Assembly: GCF_014648635.1 (NCBI RefSeq)
Contig: NZ_BMRM01000013.1
Coordinates: 1-64,000, forward strand
Source: Streptomyces cinerochromogenes
GTDB taxonomy: Bacteria > Actinomycetota > Actinomycetes > Streptomycetales > Streptomycetaceae
DNA: 64,000 bases
Direction: 5' to 3'
In this document: positions 16,983 through 26,216 of the stretch, piece after piece
Position numbering within the stretch: position 1 is the stretch's first letter
Layout of the letters: each line of letters starts with the position of its first letter
The notes under the pieces: generated by a model
What the model was told of the DNA's origin: nothing
What the model saw: the letters and a program-made list of their open reading frames with translations, nothing else
The model's database searches: none
Made by a program: the position numbers and the translations under genes

Positions 16983-19072
16983 CCGTCGTGAACGCGCCCC
17001 GGATGCACATCATCGAGACGTACTTCGAGTGCTGCGGCTTCGACCACACCTTCCTGCAGGGTGGTACGTCCGTGTACCTGTGGAACCTGTCCAGGACCTT
17101 CGCCGCCCGCGGCCACACCGTCTCCGTCGTCACCCCGGCGCACGGCAGGCTCGACGACCTGCGCCGGCGCTACGAGGTGGAGGACCTCCCCTACGAGGAC
17201 ACCTACACCCTGCCGGTGGTCCTCGACCCCCGGGTCTGGGACGGCTTCCCGGAGCAGGTCGGCCTGGCGCTGCGCACCACGGCCCACCGCATCCGCCTGG
17301 AGGGCGTGGACCTGTACTTCCTCTCCAACGAGTACCTGGACCGGCTGCCCGACACCTTCTACCCGCCGTACTCCGCCAAGGGACGGGACCTGGTGTTCTT
17401 CAAGCCGCTGGTGTTCCAGGTGGACAGTGTGCGGTTCCTGCGCGACTGGTTCGGCGACGAGAGGGCCGTCGTCCACGCGCACGAGCCGTACTACCACTAT
17501 CTGCTGCCGGCCGCCCTGCGTGACGATCCCACGAAAATGGTCGTCAGCAACGTGCAGAGCAACATGCCGATCGACAAGAGGGTGTACGCGCCCGAGGTGG
17601 AGCGGCTGTTCGAACTCCTGGACGTGGACGTCGCACTGCCCGCCCCCGCCCCGGAACCGGACGCGCCGGCGGCCGTCGTGCAGTACCAGCAGCTCACGCA
17701 CCTGCACTACACCTACCCGCCGGACCACGTGGCGATCTACCAACTGACCGCCGACCACGCCGACCTGGTCGACTTCCTCTCCCCCGGTCAGCTGGACTTC
17801 TACGCGGGCTTCCGCGACACCCCCTTCGAGACGCTCTTCGGGCGGCTGCCGATCGCCGACGTGGTGCGCCGCAACGCCCACAAGATGTTCGTCGGCGGGT
17901 GTGCCGTCTCCGACCGGTGGCTGGCCTGGGACCCCGCCGGGGTGGACCGGGCGCGGGTGCTCGGCGGCCTCGGTCTCGACCCCGCGCTGCCGACGTTCTT
18001 CCACAACGCCCGCTACGCCGTCCACCACAAGGGACAGGTCGAGCTGATGCGGGCCGCGGACCGGGTCCTGCGCGAGGGGCTGAAGGCCAACTTCGTGATC
18101 CGCTGCATCTCCGGCAACGGCATCGACGACCCCTACTTCCACGAGGTCGCCGCGCGCCACCCGGGCCGGCTGCACTTGGAGTGGGAACGCGTGGAGGAGG
18201 CCCGCGTCTTCTCCCTCGCGGCGGCCTCGGACTTCGCGCTGTTCCCGTCCAAGTTCGAGATGGACACCTTCCTGATCGCCCAGGGCGAGGCCATGGCCGT
18301 GGGCGCGGTGCCGATCGCCACGGACCAGCGCGGCATGGAGCACTTCCGGCACGCCGACGGCCCCGCGACGACCACCGGGTTCGCCGTGAACCGGTCCTTC
18401 GCGGAGGACGACGAGCTGCTCACCGCCGCGCTCGCCGACCGCATCCGGCAGGCGGCGGCCCTGTGGTCGGACGATCCCGGGCGCTACCGGGAGCTGTCGG
18501 AGCGCGCCGCGGCCGTCGCCCGCGTCTTCACCTGGGACCACTGCGCGGACCTGCACCTGGCGGCCTTCACCCGGCTGTGGGAGGGCCGGCCCGCGACCCT
18601 GTCCACCGCACTGGCGCTGCGCCACGGCTGGTTCGACCTGCTCACCGACGACCGGATCACCCCGGCCGCGGCGATCGAGCACGGGGACATCGCGGCCTAC
18701 GAGCGCTGTGCCCCGTTCGACACCGACGCCGCTGTACGGATGTTCCGCGCCGCCTGGCAGCGGGCCGACTTCGCCGCCTGCGAACGGGTCCTCGAACGCC
18801 TCCCCGGGGCGGTGCCCGAACAGGAGACCGCCCGGCTGCGCGCACGCGCCCGCGTGCTGCCCGACGGGCGGCTGGAGTACCGGGTGCCGCACGCCGAACG
18901 GGTGGAAGTCGTCTCGGCCCGGCGGGGCTCGGCCAGGGCCCTGCCCGAGGTACGCACGCTGGAACGCACCGGACCCGGTGTCTTCGCGGGTGAGGCCCCG
19001 GGCGCCGACGGCCGACTGCTGCTCACCCTGTCCTCCGGCCGGGTGACCTGGGACGAGGTGCGTCATGGCTGA
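16979..19072 (+). CDS. acbS: GT5-like glycosyltransferase / pseudoglycosyltransferase, AcbS-like
   Basis: 697 aa. The N-terminus MHIIETYFECCGFDH and GGTSVYLWNLSRTFAARGH resemble starch-synthase-like GT-B enzymes. The C-terminal nucleotide domain has HHKGQVEL, FPSKFEMDTFLIAQGEAMA and a late beta-rich tail. It is a clear paralogue of the N-terminal domain of the gene at 21121-24144. In acarbose synthesis AcbS and AcbI are such paralogues: AcbI makes the aminosugar-maltose glycoside, and AcbS forms the C-N bond between it and NDP-valienol. I assign this one as AcbS from its place between the acbU-like and acbR-like genes; the two could be swapped. Confidence 0.7.
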   Translation: MTVVNAPRMHIIETYFECCGFDHTFLQGGTSVYLWNLSRTFAARGHTVSVVTPAHGRLDDLRRRYEVEDLPYEDTYTLPVVLDPRVWDGFPEQVGLALRTTAHRIRLEGVDLYFLSNEYLDRLPDTFYPPYSAKGRDLVFFKPLVFQVDSVRFLRDWFGDERAVVHAHEPYYHYLLPAALRDDPTKMVVSNVQSNMPIDKRVYAPEVERLFELLDVDVALPAPAPEPDAPAAVVQYQQLTHLHYTYPPDHVAIYQLTADHADLVDFLSPGQLDFYAGFRDTPFETLFGRLPIADVVRRNAHKMFVGGCAVSDRWLAWDPAGVDRARVLGGLGLDPALPTFFHNARYAVHHKGQVELMRAADRVLREGLKANFVIRCISGNGIDDPYFHEVAARHPGRLHLEWERVEEARVFSLAAASDFALFPSKFEMDTFLIAQGEAMAVGAVPIATDQRGMEHFRHADGPATTTGFAVNRSFAEDDELLTAALADRIRQAAALWSDDPGRYRELSERAAAVARVFTWDHCADLHLAAFTRLWEGRPATLSTALALRHGWFDLLTDDRITPAAAIEHGDIAAYERCAPFDTDAAVRMFRAAWQRADFAACERVLERLPGAVPEQETARLRARARVLPDGRLEYRVPHAERVEVVSARRGSARALPEVRTLERTGPGVFAGEAPGADGRLLLTLSSGRVTWDEVRHG

Positions 19073-20171
19073 CCTGCGTGCCGTACGCGCGGTGCTGCTC
19101 GCGGGCGGTGAGGGACGCCGCATGGGGCCGCTCGGCGCGGGACGGCTCAAACCACTGGTCCCCTACGGCGGCACCTGCCGGCTGATCGACTTCAGCCTGG
19201 CCAACGCGCGTGCCTCGGGCCTGGCGGAGGTGCTGCTCCTGTCGCAGTACGAGGAGCGGTTGCTGATGGACGACCTGCACCGGGTGTGGAACACCGGGCC
19301 GGGCTTCCGGGTGCACTTCGGGCCGTACGACGCCGCCTACCGCGGCCGGGAGCTGCCCGCACGGCTGCCGGAGCGCACCTGGCCGCTGGAGCGCGGCACC
19401 GCCGACGCCCTGATCCGCAAGGCGGAGTACGTCTTCGCCGAGGGCACCGAGCAGGTCCTCGTGCTGCACGCCGACCACGTCTACCGGTACGACTACGGCC
19501 CGCTGGTCGAGGCGCACCGGACGTCGGGCGCGGCGCTGACGATCGCCTACCAGCGCATCGACCCGCGCTGGGTGCACCTGTTCGGCATGGTCCGCTTCGA
19601 CGGCGGAGGCCGGCTCACCGAGTTCACGGAGAAGCCGGAGAACCCCACCTCCGACCTGGTGTTCGCGGCCTTCTGCGTCTTCGACGCCGCCGTGCTGCGC
19701 CGGTACCTGGACGAGCTGGACGGCAGCGACTGGCAGCACGACATCAGCCGTGACGTGATCCCCGCGATGCTCGCGGCCGGGGAGCACATCCGGGGGCACG
19801 AGGTGCACGGCCACTGGGAGGACATCGGCACCGTCGAGCGCTACCACCGGGCGCACCTGGCCCTCGCCTCGGGGCCGCGGCCGCCGCTGCCCGTCGGGCG
19901 GATGCCCAGGACGGTGCGGCCGGCGGTGGGGCGGCGCTGGGTCGCCGACGCACCCGGGGTACGGGCGTCGGTGATCCCGTCGGACCTGGTCAACGCCGGG
20001 CTCGTGGCGGACAGCGTGCTCTTCCCCGGCGTCCGGGTCGGCGCGGGGGCGCGGGTGCGGCGCAGCGTGGTGCTGCCCGGTGCGGTGATACCGCCCGGCG
20101 CCGACATCGACGGGGCGGTCGTCCTGGAGGACGGACACATTCAGCACGTTGCCGAAGGAGTGAGCGCATGA
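19065..20171 (+). CDS. acbR: Nucleotidyltransferase of the GlgC family, AcbR-like
   Basis: 368 aa. Start MADLRAVRAVLLAGGEGRRM gives the NTP-binding loop; further on come RLKPLVPYGG, VLHADHVYRYDY, FTEKPENP and GHWEDIGTVERY, as in ADP-glucose pyrophosphorylases, with a short beta-helix end (VVLPGAVIPPGA). It is shorter than typical GlgC (about 400 aa). In the acarbose pathway AcbR activates the cyclitol 1-phosphate as an NDP derivative; in a glycogen pathway it would make ADP-glucose. The setting within the operon (8-bp and 4-bp overlaps) favours the cyclitol role. Confidence 0.75.
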   Translation: MADLRAVRAVLLAGGEGRRMGPLGAGRLKPLVPYGGTCRLIDFSLANARASGLAEVLLLSQYEERLLMDDLHRVWNTGPGFRVHFGPYDAAYRGRELPARLPERTWPLERGTADALIRKAEYVFAEGTEQVLVLHADHVYRYDYGPLVEAHRTSGAALTIAYQRIDPRWVHLFGMVRFDGGGRLTEFTEKPENPTSDLVFAAFCVFDAAVLRRYLDELDGSDWQHDISRDVIPAMLAAGEHIRGHEVHGHWEDIGTVERYHRAHLALASGPRPPLPVGRMPRTVRPAVGRRWVADAPGVRASVIPSDLVNAGLVADSVLFPGVRVGAGARVRRSVVLPGAVIPPGADIDGAVVLEDGHIQHVAEGVSA

Positions 20172-21124
20172 CCCTGACCGCACACCACCGCCCCGGTGCC
20201 GACCGGCGTCCGACCGACTACGACGTCCTGGTGGTCGGCGGGGTCGGCGTGGACACCATCGTGCGCGTGGACGAACTGCGCGTGCCACCAGGCGACTCGG
20301 TGTTCGTGGAGCCGCTGCGGGACTACGTCGGGCACACCGGCAACGGCGTGGCCCTCGGCTGGCACGCGCTCGGCCTGCGGACCAAGTTCGTCGACTTCCT
20401 CGGCGACGACCCGCAGGGCCGTATGGTGCTGGAGCACTACGCCCGCCTCGGCCTCGACTTCAGCCATCTGGTCTCGCCGCACGGCACGCCGCGCTCGGCG
20501 AACCTGGTCGACCCCGAGGGCCGCCGCTTCTCCTTCTACGACGGACGGCACCCGGGCGACCTGCGGCTGCCCCGCGCGTTCTACCTGCCCTTCCTGGAGC
20601 GGACGGCCCACGTCCACCTGTCGATCATCGGCCACAACCAGGACATGTACGAGGACATCCACCGCCTCGGCGTGACCAGTTCGACCGATCTGCACGACTG
20701 GGACGGGCACAACCCCCACCACCGCCACTACGCCCTCAACTCCGACTACGTCTTCCTGAGCGCGGCGGCGATCCACGACCGGCTGGACACCGTCATGCGG
20801 ATGATCGTCGCGGAGGGCCGGGCCCGTTTCGTGGTCGCCACCGACGGCGCCGACGGCTGCCACCTGCTGGAGCGCGGGGACGGCAGGGTGCGCCACTTCC
20901 CCGCCGTACGCCCCGAGCGGCCGGTCGTGGACAGCAACGGTGCCGGTGACGCGTTCGTCACCGCGTTCCTGCACTCCCTGTTCGAGGGGCGGACGCTCGA
21001 AGAGTGCGTGCTGGCCGGTTCGGTGGCCGGGGCGTTCGTGTGCGGCAGCGTGGGCACGCACACCGAGTTCATCGACCTGCCGGGACTGCGCGCGGCCACC
21101 GCGCGTGCCGTGGCGGCCCGGTGA
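20168..21124 (+). CDS. acbK: PfkB-family kinase, AcbK-like (acarbose 7-kinase type)
   Basis: 318 aa. The N-terminal glycine motif VGGVGVDTI, HTGNGVALGWHALG and the C-terminal anion-hole/catalytic motif DSNGAGDAF are PfkB signatures. AcbK of Actinoplanes phosphorylates the 7-hydroxyl of acarbose and protects the producer or allows re-use of imported inhibitor. The pattern of conserved blocks fits it better than ribokinase or fructokinase. Coupled by ATGA on both sides. Confidence 0.75.
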   Translation: MTLTAHHRPGADRRPTDYDVLVVGGVGVDTIVRVDELRVPPGDSVFVEPLRDYVGHTGNGVALGWHALGLRTKFVDFLGDDPQGRMVLEHYARLGLDFSHLVSPHGTPRSANLVDPEGRRFSFYDGRHPGDLRLPRAFYLPFLERTAHVHLSIIGHNQDMYEDIHRLGVTSSTDLHDWDGHNPHHRHYALNSDYVFLSAAAIHDRLDTVMRMIVAEGRARFVVATDGADGCHLLERGDGRVRHFPAVRPERPVVDSNGAGDAFVTAFLHSLFEGRTLEECVLAGSVAGAFVCGSVGTHTEFIDLPGLRAATARAVAAR

Positions 21125-24100
21125 GCGGCATGCACATCATCCACTTCTCCTTCGAGTGCGGCGGGTTCGACCACCGCCTGATGCGCGGCGGGCTCTCCCC
21201 GCTGGTGTGGAACCTGTCGCGCGAGTACGCCGCGCGCGGTCACCGCGTCTCGCTGGTCACCCCCGCGCACGGTCTCCTCGACGCGCTGCGGCGCGACCAT
21301 CCGGTCGAGGAGCTGCCCTACGTCCACGAACACCGGGTTCCGCTCGTGCTCGACCCGAAGGTGTGGCCGGGCCGCCCGGCCGAAGTCACCCTCGAACTGA
21401 CCACCCGGGCCCACCGGTTGCGGCTGGACGGCGTGGACGTGTACTTCCTCTCCGACGCCTTTCTCGACCTGCTGCCGGACCGGCTGTATCCGCCGCCCGG
21501 CACCGAGGGCAGGGATCTGGCGTACTTCAAGCCGCTGGTGTTCCAGGTCGCGGGGGCCCACTTCATCCGGCGGCACCTGAGGGGCGAGGAGGCGGTGGTG
21601 CACGGCTTCGAGCCGTACTACCACTACCTGCTGCCGCCGCTGTTCGCCGGCGACCCGTCGCTGCGGACGGTGAGCACGGTCGCGGCCAACGCCCCCGTCA
21701 CGCAGAAGGTGTACCGCCCGCAGGTGGAACGGCTGCTCGGCCTGTTCGGCGTGTCGGCGGACCTGGACGCCGCGGAGGAGCCGCTGCCCGCCGAGGACGG
21801 CCCGGAGGCGACCATGGCCCGGGCCCTGGCCGGCACCCGGATGCACGTCGAGTACGGCCCGGACCACATCGCGTTCCTGCCGCTCGTCCTGGCACACGCG
21901 GACCTGGTCGACTTCGTGTCGCCGGGCCAGCGGGACCACTACAGCACCTTCCGGGACACCCCGGTCGAGAGCCTGTTCCACACCCTGCCGGTGTCCCGGA
22001 TGCTGCGCGAGCAGGCGCACAAGCTGCTCGTGGGCGGCTGCGGCATATCCGACAGCTGGCTGGCGCGCGATCCGGGGGCTGTCGACCGTGCGGCCGTCCT
22101 GCGCTCGCTGGGCCTGGACCCCGCCCTTCCGGTCTTCTACCACGCCGCCCGCTACGCGGTGCACCACAAGGGGCAGGTGGAGCTGGTCCGCGCCGTCGAC
22201 GAGGTCCTGACGGACGGCCTGGAGGCGGTCTTCGTGCTGCGCTTCGCCACCAGCGGGGGCGGGCGGACCGCGCCCGCCGGCAACGCCTACTTCCAGAGCG
22301 TCGCCGCCCGCCATCCCGGCCGGATCCACCTCGAATGGCGGCTGGCCGACGAGGACACCCTGTTCGAGCAGGCGGCCTGTGCCGACTTCTGCGTCTTCCC
22401 CTCCAAGTTCGAACTCGACGGGTTCCTGATAGCCCAGGCGGAGGCGATGGCGTGCGGCGCGGTGCCGATCGCCACCGCGCAGAGCGTCACGGCACACTTC
22501 GGACACGCCCTTCCCGCGGACGATCCGCGGGCGACCGGGTTCGCGCTGCCCGGCTCGTTCCGCGACGACGACCCCGACCTCACCCGCGCGCTCGCCGACC
22601 GCATACGCCAGGCCGCGGCCCTGCGGCGCGCGGCCCCCGACGAACACGCCCGGCTTTCGGCGAACTCCCGTTCCCTCGCCCGGGAGTTCACCTGGGCGCG
22701 GAGCGCGGACCGGCGCCTGGCGGCCTTCACGGACGTCCTGCGCGGACGGCCCAGGACCTTCCCGGCCGAGGACGCGATCCGGTACGGCTGGTTCGACGCC
22801 CTGCCCCCCGCCGCCTGGGTCCGGCACCGGGAGTCCATCGCGCGGTCCGCCGCGGCCCTGGGCGACACGGCGGCCTACGGTCGCTGCGCACCGCTGGACG
22901 ACGCGGCCTACGAGCGTCTTTTCGAGGCCGCCCACGCGCGGGCCGACTTCGCCCGGTGCGCCGAGACCGCGCGGGCGGCCGGGCGGGAGGACTGGGCCGC
23001 ACGGGTGCGCGGCCGGTGCCGGACGCGTCAGGACGCGGCGGGCCGCCTGCACGTCGAGTACCGGCACCCGGGGGCGCGGCACGTGGAGGTGGCGGTGCCC
23101 GGTGCCGGTGGCCGCCCGACGGACCTGGAGTCCCCCGCGGAGGCGGTCGCCTCGGACGAGGCCGTGCCCACGGGCAGCGGTGTCGTCCTGGCGCCCCTGG
23201 CACCGGCGGGCGAGGGCGTCTTCCAGGGCGTGCTGGAGGGGCCGCCCGTCGGGCAGCGTCTGCTCCTCATGCTGACCCTGGCGTCCGGGCGCGTCACCTG
23301 GGACACCGTCCCGGCCGGGGCGGCGGCCGGCCCCCCGCCGTTCCGGCTCGTGGCGACCGACCTCGACGGCACCCTGCTGCGGGGCGACCAGACCGTCTCC
23401 GAGCGCACCCTGCGCGCACTCGCCGCGGTGGCCGCGGCGGGCGCCCACCACCTGGTGGTCACCGGCAGGCCCGCCGCCGCCTGCAAGCAGTATCTGGCGG
23501 CCCTCGGCTACCGCGGTCTCGCCGTGTGCGGGCAGGGTGCCCAGCTCTACGACGCCGGCGCCGACCGGCTGCTCACCTCGGCCTCGCTCGACACCGACCT
23601 CGCGCGCCGGGTGGTCGCACGCGTCGAGGCCGCGCTGGGCCCCCTCGAACTGGGCGTGGTGACGGCGCCGCCGGAGAGCCGGTTCAAGGTCACCCCCCGG
23701 TTCGGTGAACGGGTCCGGCACGGCTGGGACGTCACGACCGACCGCCGGCTGCTGTGGACGGACCCCATCGACAAGCTGGTCCTGCACCACACGAGCGTGC
23801 CGGAGGACGAAGTCGAGGCCACCGCACGGGAGTTGTGCGGGGACGAGGTCACCGTCGTGCACTCGGTGCGGGGCATGGTGGAGGTCCTGCCGGCCGGCAC
23901 CACCAAGGCGGCCGGGGTGGAGCGGGCGGCCCGGCTCCTCGGGTTCGACGCGGCCGAGACGATCGCGTTCGGTGACATGCCCAACGACATCCCGCTGCTG
24001 GCCTGGGCCGGGCACGGGGTGGCCGTGGGCAACGCCCACCCGGCGCTGCGGGCGATGGCGGACGAGATCGCACCCGGCAACGAGGAGGACGGTGTCGCCG

Positions 24101-24144
24101 TCGTCCTGGAGCGCCTCTTCGGTACCGCGGAGGGGGCTCTGTGA
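21121..24144 (+). CDS. acbI: Fusion of GT5-like glycosyltransferase and HAD phosphatase (AcbI + AcbJ-like)
   Basis: 1007 aa. Residues 1 to about 735 form a glycosyltransferase paralogous to the AcbS-like protein (FECGGFDHRLMRGGLSPLVW, HHKGQVELV, FPSKFELDGFLIAQAEAMA). From about residue 742 a Cof-type HAD phosphatase begins with the nucleophile motif ATDLDGTLL, then VVTGRP, the lysine near TTKAAGV and GDMPNDIPLL. The GT domain probably moves 4-amino-4,6-dideoxyglucose from its dTDP form to maltose. The HAD domain probably removes a phosphate from a pathway intermediate. In Actinoplanes these are separate genes, acbI and acbJ. GTG start in a 4-bp overlap; ATG at 21130 is an alternative. Confidence 0.72.
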   Translation: MSGMHIIHFSFECGGFDHRLMRGGLSPLVWNLSREYAARGHRVSLVTPAHGLLDALRRDHPVEELPYVHEHRVPLVLDPKVWPGRPAEVTLELTTRAHRLRLDGVDVYFLSDAFLDLLPDRLYPPPGTEGRDLAYFKPLVFQVAGAHFIRRHLRGEEAVVHGFEPYYHYLLPPLFAGDPSLRTVSTVAANAPVTQKVYRPQVERLLGLFGVSADLDAAEEPLPAEDGPEATMARALAGTRMHVEYGPDHIAFLPLVLAHADLVDFVSPGQRDHYSTFRDTPVESLFHTLPVSRMLREQAHKLLVGGCGISDSWLARDPGAVDRAAVLRSLGLDPALPVFYHAARYAVHHKGQVELVRAVDEVLTDGLEAVFVLRFATSGGGRTAPAGNAYFQSVAARHPGRIHLEWRLADEDTLFEQAACADFCVFPSKFELDGFLIAQAEAMACGAVPIATAQSVTAHFGHALPADDPRATGFALPGSFRDDDPDLTRALADRIRQAAALRRAAPDEHARLSANSRSLAREFTWARSADRRLAAFTDVLRGRPRTFPAEDAIRYGWFDALPPAAWVRHRESIARSAAALGDTAAYGRCAPLDDAAYERLFEAAHARADFARCAETARAAGREDWAARVRGRCRTRQDAAGRLHVEYRHPGARHVEVAVPGAGGRPTDLESPAEAVASDEAVPTGSGVVLAPLAPAGEGVFQGVLEGPPVGQRLLLMLTLASGRVTWDTVPAGAAAGPPPFRLVATDLDGTLLRGDQTVSERTLRALAAVAAAGAHHLVVTGRPAAACKQYLAALGYRGLAVCGQGAQLYDAGADRLLTSASLDTDLARRVVARVEAALGPLELGVVTAPPESRFKVTPRFGERVRHGWDVTTDRRLLWTDPIDKLVLHHTSVPEDEVEATARELCGDEVTVVHSVRGMVEVLPAGTTKAAGVERAARLLGFDAAETIAFGDMPNDIPLLAWAGHGVAVGNAHPALRAMADEIAPGNEEDGVAVVLERLFGTAEGAL

Positions 24145-26216
24145 CCGGGATCCTGCGCGAGCTGGCTCGCGCTCACGGGATATCCACCGCCTACACCACC
24201 GACCGGGGCCACCGGGTCGAGGTGGCCCCGGACACCCTCGTGGCCGTGCTCGCCGCCTGCGGTGTGGAGGCGGCCGACGAGACCGCCGCCCGCGCCGCCC
24301 TCGCGGCCCACCGCGAGCGTGAGGCGGCCCGGCTGCTGCCCGAGTGCGTCGTCGTGCGCGGCGGCGCCGTGCCGGGGCTCGCCCTCCCCGCGGGCGCCAC
24401 GACCGAGGTGGAGCTGGAAGGGGGCGGCACGGCCGTCCTGTCCGGCTCGCTGCCGGCCGGCCGCCACGTCCTGCACGCCGGGACACCGGCGCGCCGCGAG
24501 TCCGTACCCCTGCTCGTCGTACCGGAACGGCTGCCCGTGCCCTCCGGCCGGCACTGGGGGTTCCTCGTCCAGTTGTACTCGGTCCTCTCGCGCCGTTCCT
24601 GGGGCATGGGCGACCTCGGTGACCTGACGGAACTGGTGTCCTGGTCGGGGCGTGCCCTCGGCGCGGACTTCGTGCAGCTCGGGCCGCTGCACGCCGTCGA
24701 GCCGGGTCCGCTGCCGGACCCGTCGCCGTACCGGCCGAGTTCGCGCCGGTATCCGGACCCCCTGCACCTCCGGGTCGAGGCGGTACCCGAGTACGCGTAT
24801 CTCACCGGGGAGGAAAGGCGCACCGCCGACCGGTGCGTCACCCGGGCGCGGGCCCTGAACGACGCGGTCCTGCGCGGTGAGGCGCTCATCGACCGGGAGA
24901 CGGTGCGCTCGCTCAAGCACGAGGCGCTGCGCGCCGTGCACCGGGTGCCGCTGCCGCCCGGGCGGGCCGCCGCCTTCGCGCGGTTCGTGGCGCGCGAGGG
25001 CGAGGACCTGACCGACTTCGCCACCTGGTGCGCGCTGGCCGGTGTGCACGGCGGGGCCTGGCGGTCCTGGCCGGCCGGGCTGCGCGACCCGCGCTCCCCG
25101 GCCGTGGCCCGCGCCCGGCGGGAGCTGGCCGCCGAGGTGGACTTCCACCGCTGGCTCGCCTGGGTCACCGACGAACAGCTCGCCTCCGCCCAGACGGCGG
25201 CCGTCGAGGCGGGCATGGGCATCGGCCTGATCCACGACCTGGCCGTCGGGGTCGCCCCCGAAGGTGCCGACACCTGGGCCCTCCAGGACTGCCTGGCCGC
25301 GGGGATGAGCGTCGGCGCGCCGCCCGACGACTTCAATCCGCACGGCCAGGACTGGGGCCAGCCGCCGTGGCGTCCCGGCGGGCTCGCCGCGTCCGGCTAC
25401 CGGCCCCTCGCCGGACTGCTGAGGGCCGGGCTGCGGCACGCGGGTGCCCTCCGCGTCGACCACGTGATGGGCCTGTTCCGCCTGTGGTGGGTGCCCGAGG
25501 GGCGGCCACCGTCCGAGGGCACGTACGTCCGCTACGACGCCGAGGCGATGCTGGGCGTACTGACGCTGGAGGCGCACCGGGCCAAAGCGGCCGTCATCGG
25601 CGAGGATCTCGGTACGGTGGAGGACTCCGTACGCACCGCGCTCGACGAGCGCGGGATCCTCGGCACATCCGTGCAGCGCTTCGAGTACGTCGGGGGTTCG
25701 CGGGGCCGGCACGGGCCGCTTCCGCCCGAGCGGTGGCGGCGGGAGTGCCTCGCCACGCTCACCACGCACGACCTGCCGACGACCGCCGCCTGGCTCAGCG
25801 GCGAGCACGTGGAACTCCGGGCCGGGCTGGGGCTGCTGACCCGCCCCGAGGCGGAGGAGAAGGCCGAGGCCGCCGCCGAGCGTGACGGCTGGCTGGCCGA
25901 GCTGGCCAGGCTCGGGTTGCTGCCCGACCCCGACGGCGAGGTCGTCGCGCTGCACCGCTTCCTGTGCCGCACCCCGGCACGTCTGCTCGGCGTCTGGCTG
26001 CCGGACGCGACCGGCGACCGCAGACCCCAGAACATTCCCGGCACGTCCTCGGTGCACCCCAACTGGCGGCTGCCCGTGAGCGACGAGCAGGGACGTCCCG
26101 TACCGCTGGAGGACCTGCCCGGCCGGCCCCTGACGGAGGCACTGTCCCGGGTGTTCGCGGACCTTCGACGGCATCGTGAAAAGACGGAGGAGAGAGATGT
26201 CAGGCCAGGTTCTTGA
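24141..26216 (+). CDS. malQ: 4-alpha-glucanotransferase (amylomaltase), AcbQ-like
   Basis: 691 aa, GH77, near the usual length of actinobacterial MalQ. Motifs seen: WGMGDLGDL, ADFVQLGPLHA, LRVDHVMGLFRLWWVPEG with the nucleophile Asp, VIGEDLGTV with the acid/base Glu, and TLTTHDLPTTAAWL. It shuffles alpha-1,4 glucan segments in the cytoplasm. In this cluster it could adjust the length of the maltooligosaccharide acceptor. Starts with GTG overlapping the fusion gene; its last 20 bases overlap the cyclase gene. Confidence 0.9.
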   Translation: MTGILRELARAHGISTAYTTDRGHRVEVAPDTLVAVLAACGVEAADETAARAALAAHREREAARLLPECVVVRGGAVPGLALPAGATTEVELEGGGTAVLSGSLPAGRHVLHAGTPARRESVPLLVVPERLPVPSGRHWGFLVQLYSVLSRRSWGMGDLGDLTELVSWSGRALGADFVQLGPLHAVEPGPLPDPSPYRPSSRRYPDPLHLRVEAVPEYAYLTGEERRTADRCVTRARALNDAVLRGEALIDRETVRSLKHEALRAVHRVPLPPGRAAAFARFVAREGEDLTDFATWCALAGVHGGAWRSWPAGLRDPRSPAVARARRELAAEVDFHRWLAWVTDEQLASAQTAAVEAGMGIGLIHDLAVGVAPEGADTWALQDCLAAGMSVGAPPDDFNPHGQDWGQPPWRPGGLAASGYRPLAGLLRAGLRHAGALRVDHVMGLFRLWWVPEGRPPSEGTYVRYDAEAMLGVLTLEAHRAKAAVIGEDLGTVEDSVRTALDERGILGTSVQRFEYVGGSRGRHGPLPPERWRRECLATLTTHDLPTTAAWLSGEHVELRAGLGLLTRPEAEEKAEAAAERDGWLAELARLGLLPDPDGEVVALHRFLCRTPARLLGVWLPDATGDRRPQNIPGTSSVHPNWRLPVSDEQGRPVPLEDLPGRPLTEALSRVFADLRRHREKTEERDVRPGS

